Below are positions 58,483 through 64,000 of a stretch of DNA of 64,000 nucleotides, in pieces. Under the pieces are notes generated by a model. That model was not told the origin of the DNA. It did not search any database and saw nothing but the letters and a program-made list of their open reading frames with translations. Numbering within the stretch: the stretch's first letter is position 1; every line of letters begins with the position of its first letter. The translations under genes were made by a program, and so were the position numbers. This DNA is from Diorhabda sublineata (lineage: Eukaryota; Arthropoda; Insecta; Coleoptera; Chrysomelidae), in assembly GCF_026230105.1 (NCBI RefSeq), contig NC_079476.1, forward strand, positions 10,306,709 through 10,370,708. Direction: 5' to 3'.

Positions 58483-60180
58483 TGTCGCAATGTATCAAAT
58501 TGATACATCTAGTTTATAATTACACTAAGACCATCAGTTCTTATATCAAGCTTAGTTGTAGACTAAATCCAATATTCATTTTGCTCATCCTTTTATTTTT
58601 TTGTTTAAGTATGTTGTGATCCCAAAAAAAATTATTTATGTCAATCCCCGGAGACGTGATTTACGGGTAAAAAATTAATGACAGCAATGTCGCAATGTAT
58701 CTGTTTGATATATGATTGTAAAATTTACTAACGAAAAGTCAAATGTGTCTGGTTTTAGTTGTGTTTTTTATATCTATTCTTATAATTTATTTTATTAGGA
58801 TGATTTGAAATATTTATGTTATGAAAAAATGGTAACTTACAAAGAAATATAACCAAAGTAGGTAGGTACTCATATAAAATAATTTCTTACATTGTAGTTT
58901 GGTAACTCAAAATCTGGCATTCCTATATGACACTAATAAGAAATATATATTCTTAGAAACATTTCAAGTGAAAATATTCAGAGAGGCGATCTTTTATTTA
59001 GTCTTTTTTTTCTTTCAACCTTGAGTGATATGGTGTGCAGTTGTGTGAAGTTGTATGCTCTCCACAAATATATCGCTTACAATTCTTGCAAATGGTTTTG
59101 TTCAATCTAGTTGTTTGTAATGTGTAACATAAAGCACAGCGTCGACGCTTTGTTGGAGCTACGGTATCTTGTACTGCCACTGGTCCAGCTTCTTTATCGG
59201 GTTCTTCCGCTGGTCTGAATCTTCTGAGACCTCCAGAAAGAGAACGTGACATGCCTTGTGTCATAAGAGTTCTTTTTTAAAGTTGTGGCAAGGCTAATCC
59301 GTCATCCAGTTTTCGAAGAAAAAGGCGACGTCGCATATTCTCCTGTCCATTTCGGATTGAAATCACTTGTGCATTGATACCTCCAACGTTCAACTTAGAA
59401 AAAATTGAACCATAGGCCAGCCAACGACGTGTGTTTCCAGCAACGCCAGTCTTTTTATTATAACATGTGACTATTTCTGGTTTCGCAGCTTGTATTGACT
59501 CCTGATCTATGGAATAATCGTGATGCTGAGAAGGTATAACAAGAACAGTTCGATTCTTTCTTTGTACGTAGGAAACAAGAGTTGGTTGTTCTCCAAAACC
59601 AAACATAGTTGACTGTGGTGGTCGCCCCTCAACATTCAGCAGTTCTACTGGCAGTTCTCTTTTATTTTTTTATTGTGCCAACATATGAAAGTCTATCAGT
59701 TTTTAGTTCAGTAAAAAGTTTTGAGTTTGGTCATGTCGTTTCATCAAAAAACATATGACTCCAACATTCTATAGGTAACTTAGCTAGTCGTGCTTCATAT
59801 ATTCTCCTGTGAGACGTGTAACAATATTAGGCTCAGTGCGTCGCTTCTTTGCGTGTGGTAGTTTCATCCATCTTGAAGTTTTATCTTTTCCAAGGTAAAA
59901 TAAATATAAAATAACACTAAGCTATAATAATTAAGCCAAAAATAACAAAGTAAAATAACACTTACGCGTTATGTCGCAATGTATCAATATGATACAATAG
60001 GTTCGTAGCTAAACACACTCAATGACTACAACCAACGTTGCGAATTCGACTGAGCGATAGACTAATGCGGCATAGGAAGGTATTATGAAGGAGGAATCTC
60101 CCCAGCTTAGGGGGGTTCACTGATAAAATTGAAAATTGGCGATCTTTTATCATTTTGATACGCATGCGACCGACCGAGGG
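58483..60180 (-). mobile_element. piggyBac element remnant
   Basis: The right end reads inward CCCTCGGTCGGTCGCATGCG and abuts TTAA (60181-60184), as in piggyBac elements. Transposase remains lie on the - strand. A 25-bp subterminal repeat with a palindromic core occurs on both sides of the coding part (58483, 58688 and 59972). I could not find the matching left terminus with TTAA, so the left limit is set at the outermost subterminal repeat. Confidence 0.75.
58998..59740 (-). pseudogene. piggyBac transposase, C-terminal half, broken
   Basis: From 59740 down: KLFTELKTDRLSYVGTIKK then a stop, then RELPVELLNVEGRPPQS, MFGFGEQPTLVSYVQRKNRT, VLVIPSQHHDYSID and AAKPEIVTCYNKKTGVAGNT, which runs directly into RRWLAYGSIFSKLNVGGINA. 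The family has a conserved GGVD segment followed by about 15 residues at this point, so an internal deletion has removed a catalytic aspartate. After a frameshift at about 59270 the C-terminal cysteine-rich domain follows: RCALCYTLQTTRLNKTICKN and CKRYICGEHTTSHNC, with its metal ligands largely kept. The N-terminal half is missing. Confidence 0.8.
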
Positions 60181-60184
60181 TTAA

Positions 60185-62355
60185 TATAATATTTATTACT
60201 AGTAAGACATATTATCTTTCTTATAAAAAAAAAACATTTTACAGTAGAATACCATGGAACTGTTATAGAGTTATTTTTTTATGGCATACCTGGTTAACTG
60301 AAAAATAGATAAGTATCATGAGGATATCGAATTCTAGAAAGGAAAGTAAATTTGCTTCTTTGTTTTTTCTCATCATTCAACAAATAATAATATTTTTTTC
60401 TAATAAAACTGATCGATTTTCCAATATTCCCTTTATGTATGTAACCTGACTGGCTGGGGGCTCGTGAAGATATATATTAACATATATTTTCTGTATGAGG
60501 TGACCTGAAAAAGTTTGGCTTCTCTTCTCAAATAGAACAATCAAAATTCGTTTGAAAATAACTGATTTTAAATTAATTATAAACATATTAAGCTATTTAT
60601 AAACATATCTTACATTCATTACAGAAGATTGTTTTACAATCTTCAACTCTTTGTTCATTTTTACAATACAATACATACTCTCAGGTGAATAAGACAATAA
60701 ACACACCACCCGTTGTAATTCCAAAATTTTATATATATAGTACAAACAATTATTTTTATGATGCTTATATCTCCCTTATAATCGAAAAATTATTCATTAA
60801 GCACTTTTAATATGTTTTTTAGTTCGAAGGTATTAAATTTTATGAAGGGTTATTAAATTGGCCTCCATTTATATTAGCATAAAATTTTTGGATAGTCGAA
60901 TAATTATGTCGGTGCAGTTATGAAATTTTTTTTAACGACAAAAATGGCAAGTAATAAGCACCACAGATGTAAATTTCTTTTGACAAGTTTTGTGATGTAT
61001 GTGGAGAATTTATGGTGAAATCATAAGTCAGACCATTTTCTAAAATTTCAGTATTATTTCATATATTTTGTCTGACATATGTACTGTGTCAGCTGTAGTA
61101 TCTTTGGTCCAGTAGATAATAGGTTAGGAACAAAGGGTTTTAACCTGACACTAAAACCAATAAAGTTTTTGTCAATAACGTGGAAGGAGTTGAAAATTTT
61201 GATACCATGTATTTCATAAATCCTGCTGTTTCAGAATAACGTCTAAAAACGTGCAACAAGAAAGTTTTTATTCATCTTTACGTTGAAATTGTTTGAAATA
61301 CTCTCAAGTCATAAATTGATAATTCGAATCGTTAAAGCTGTTTTCAGAATCGGGAAGCGAATGAGAATATGATTTCAGTCTACTCAATTCACGAATCCAC
61401 ACAATTACAGCCCAATTAACTTAATCATGCTCGTCACAACTCTGGCACCAGGGGTCCATTACTGAAAAACAATACTTTAGGGCCATGTATCTCCAAAATG
61501 GACTATTTTTCGAAAACACGTGTATATATCTTTTTTATAAGAAACTTCAAGCTCTAAATACTTGTTTTTATACATCGTTTCGAATTTTCCATCCCCTTCC
61601 ACGTTATTGACGACATACCAGTTTTTCCAGGGGTTTTCCTCATCTTTCATGGCTCCTCGCGCGCAGATCATTTTTTTCCTCAAATTATTCTTCATAAACT
61701 ACTTATTCTAAGAATCATTACAATTGGTTGTAATGCCAGGTATTAGTAAAATTTTGGCTACAACGCCTAGACTAATAAGGGACGAGAAAAAGTATGCTTT
61801 TCCTAGCTCTAATAGTATGGCGAGAACTCACCAACTATTTCGATGAATGCTATTTCGGCATCAGAAATGCTATTCCCAAAAAGGGAAGCGTGATATCAAA
61901 TATGCAAATTTGAAATCTACTATCAGACCTTGTCTTCACAATGCAATACCGACGACGCCTTCAGATTGACAATTTATTGTTTTGGGGAATAATGTAGTGT
62001 AATAATGGTTTGTCGAAAGTCTCAACAAACTGTGTACAGGTCTCACATTTACACACGGTTGCAGTTCCGTCTAGCCATATTCGATTCTTCATAAAGGATT
62101 TAATGTTCTAGTTCTTGATTTGGGGATGTCAAAGCAGCAGCTAGAACTGCTTGGTTTCTGCTTTAAAAAGCGGAACTCACTTGCCAAAAAAACGAAAATT
62201 ATATTTTTCAGAAACAATCCAAGCTTCTTCCGCCAGCAGAATGCTTGTTCATGGACTCTTCGAAATATGGCTGTGTTAATTTATGTAAATCTGCAACCAT
62301 TTATAACAGTTGTCTATACAGACATGACCCATGAAAATATACCTCTTATTTAAAA
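60185..62355. other. Spacer with one inverted-repeat pair
   Basis: No gene recognised. The notable feature is an imperfect 41-bp inverted pair at 61171-61211 and 61571-61611 (listed separately). Confidence 0.45.
61171..61695. repeat. Inverted pair of a short coding-like repeat
   Basis: GTCAATAACGTGGAAGGAGT at 61171, continuing to 61211, is repeated inverted at 61611-61571 at about 80% identity by my count. The inverted copy belongs to a 72-codon frame on the - strand (61695-61477) reading ENPWKNWYVVNNVEGDGKFE and CFRKIVHFGDTWP. The forward copy translates to VNNVEGVENFDTMY. I do not recognise the family; it is most likely a transposable element fragment. Confidence 0.5.
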
Positions 62356-62379
62356 AAAATTGACAACAACCTCTATAAG

Positions 62380-63320
62380 TGGAAGGTATGTGGCGCTTTA
62401 AGAGCTATTGCTATTTTAGTGGGAATTCAGGAGGATTTACGAAATATTCATATTTCCAATTGGCTTAAGACGGCTTTAATTATAACTCTTAATAAAGGAG
62501 GAGATAAAAATCAAGAATCAAATTATCGCTCGATTGCACTCCTTTCCTCGTTTGGTAAGATCATGGAAAGATAGGCCAAAAAGATGCTTTTATCATTTCT
62601 GTTTAAATATAAATCAATTACTACTCATCAATTTGGGTTTTCAAGTAACAATTGAACAAATGATGCTATAATCTACCTCCTGAATAATGTGTTATCCACT
62701 GACGTTGTTGAATCTGTAAAACTCTTGTTGTGGAGAATTTCTTGAAGTGGGAATTACATATTGCCGCCTTATCTAAAAAATTAAGTTCCTCCTGCTTTGT
62801 GCTGAGATCGGTTTCCAAACAACTACACTTATCCACCTCCTTAACAGTTTATTATCCCCTTATTAAGTCGTATATTCGATATGCCCTTCCCTTCTGGGGT
62901 ACGTGTGATACGACTCAATTTGAGTGTACTTCAAACTACAAAAGAGAGCTGTTAGATATTCACTCGAACGAAACAGCAGGGCTCACCGCATGGATTTCTT
63001 TAAAAGATTAAAAATTCTTACTCTTCCTGCCTTATTCATCTTTGAATCCGTTTGCTAAATTCGCGCTTCTCCAATTTCAGAAAGATCGTTGCACGGCTAT
63101 CCCCTTAGGAACGTGGAGCACGACCTTAATCTACCTACTCCATGCTCAGAATTAGTTGAGGGCACAATATTTTACAATAGAAAAAATTCACAACCACTTG
63201 CCAATTGAAATAAAATTGATTTCATCTTTTCTCGTATTCCACAATAATTTGAGGGCATATTTACTGGAAAGTTCCTTCTACTCTGTGAACGAATTATATT
63301 CCAATAATAATATTTAATTC
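62380..63320 (+). pseudogene. LINE relic (CR1/Jockey-like) lacking the catalytic core
   Basis: The first part has the fingers of a non-LTR reverse transcriptase: SNWLKTALIITLNKGGDKNQ, ESNYRSIALLSSFGKIMER and THQFGFSSNN (blocks 1-2a). At about 62700-62730 it jumps into VENFLKWELHIAALSKKLSS, which lies beyond the palm domain, so the YADD box is gone. Next are RSVSKQLHLSTSLTVYYPLI and SYIRYALPFWGTCDTTQFE, with the C-terminal tail around 63100-63300 ending FYSVNELYSNNN. Several stops are present. The 3' untranslated region probably runs to about 63690 without a clear tail. Confidence 0.7.
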
Positions 63321-63699
63321 CGAGCATGCTGCATACTGGTTTAATTTTTGCTTTGGACTTATATACGACTTATATATTACCTATCACTATTACCTATAAT
63401 TTTTTTACTCATTATGGTTTCCTTCTGTATATTGAAATTTTATTCTATTTGTATCTTTATTTAGTTATTTTAATGTTTGTTTTTTAGTTTGTACAAGCTT
63501 TTGTCTACAAATTGTAACAATTTTTCGACAAGTATTTCTCTCCCTTATTACTGTTTTATATGTTTATGGGACAGTCGTACAATGAAGAAACACTACCGAG
63601 GTAAACGTCTGAATGTCAACCGGTGTCTCAATATTTTAAGTATCTCACTCTTTAGACGCAATAAATATCTTTTTGCATCCACTTAAAATAAAAATCAGA

Positions 63700-64000
63700 C
63701 TAATAAAAAACTTGTGAATTCTATGAATAAAGAATATAAAAGATTTCGATACCTAAGACATGGCCTCAGTTATGTAACGCTAAATTGAAGGAGGGTATTT
63801 GTATTGGGCCACAAATTAGAATATTGCTGTACGATATCAATTTTATAGGAAATAGGGATGCAAACTATGAACAAATAGTTAATGAACTTTCAAATTCCTA
63901 TAAATCGCTTATCTGCCGAACGTTATTAAAAACTCATATTCTCCATTCCCATTTTCCTGATAATTTGGGAGCTGTCAGCCACGAAAAGGGTAAAATGTTT
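63700..64000 (+). pseudogene. Uncharacterised arthropod repeat ORF, cut by the window end
   Basis: NKEYKRFRYLRHGLSYV (from about 63724), then after a shift LKEGICIGPQIRILLYDINF, YEQIVNELSNSYKSLICRTL and LKTHILHSHFPDNLGAVSHE. I recognise this order from a repeat-borne open frame common in aphids, true bugs and beetles. There the corresponding pieces read KLKEGIFVGPQIRxLLxDxxF and HFLxSHLDxFPENxGxxSxEQGERFHQD. The function of that frame is not known to me; it behaves like part of a transposable element. At least one frameshift lies near 63785. The rest is outside the window. Confidence 0.55.

Noticed and set aside
1..64000. CRISPR arrays, bacterial operons, riboswitches, origins
   Set aside because: The window is animal nuclear DNA with spliced exons and insect transposons. 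The short direct repeats present (ATTCGTC, TA, TC) are microsatellites or minisatellites without spacers.

Overview
The window looks like AT-rich euchromatic DNA from an insect. A beetle is possible from the mix of transposon families, but nothing in the sequence proves the order. The only host gene I can defend is a Ca2+/calmodulin-dependent protein kinase kinase (CaMKK) on the + strand. Two kinase-domain exons (29050-29380 and 55399-55601) join in perfect phase across an intron of about 26.0 kb. A third, upstream exon at 24686-24779 is a weak candidate. I could not find the glycine-loop exon before 29050 or the exons after 55601.

Nearly everything else recognisable is decayed transposable element. 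Positions 536-13861 hold a head-to-tail duplication of a 6.66-kb unit. The two copies look almost identical: I saw one substitution and one extra TA in a microsatellite. Each copy carries a mariner relic, a MITE with 30-bp perfect inverted repeats, a (TA)n tract, an antisense LINE reverse-transcriptase relic and a perfect 19-bp-arm hairpin. From 14.2 to 24.2 kb follow three mariner relics (14219, 14905, 23418), a hAT element with its 8-bp target duplication (16829-19522), and a mariner-like element with inverted repeats of about 390 bp (21033-23341). The left repeat of that element is itself broken by a further mariner fragment. A degenerate Tc1 element with both termini lies at 26734-27913.

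The large CaMKK intron holds LINE relics (32.2-32.8, 33.5-34.6, 37.9-38.1 and 41.1-42.0 kb) and a Tc3-like transposase relic (36.7-37.2 kb). It also holds a foldback element (40.3-41.0 kb), a mariner interrupted by an antisense I/Nimb-type LINE (45382-48969), a Crypton-like tyrosine recombinase pseudogene (51.2-51.8 kb), a ZBED-type hAT relic (52.9-53.7 kb) and a mariner with both ends (53770-54976).

Downstream of the second kinase exon are a Harbinger-like MITE (56643-57071), a tRNA-like sequence, a LINE 3' end, a piggyBac relic with palindromic subterminal repeats (about 58.5-60.18 kb), another LINE with its catalytic core deleted (62.4-63.3 kb), and the start of an uncharacterised arthropod repeat ORF running off the end.

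I found no convincing new biological system. The best leads are the near-identical tandem duplication (real or an assembly artefact), the Crypton-like recombinase, the nested insertions and the piggyBac subterminal palindromes. All family assignments are from recognition of motifs by eye, with no database search.
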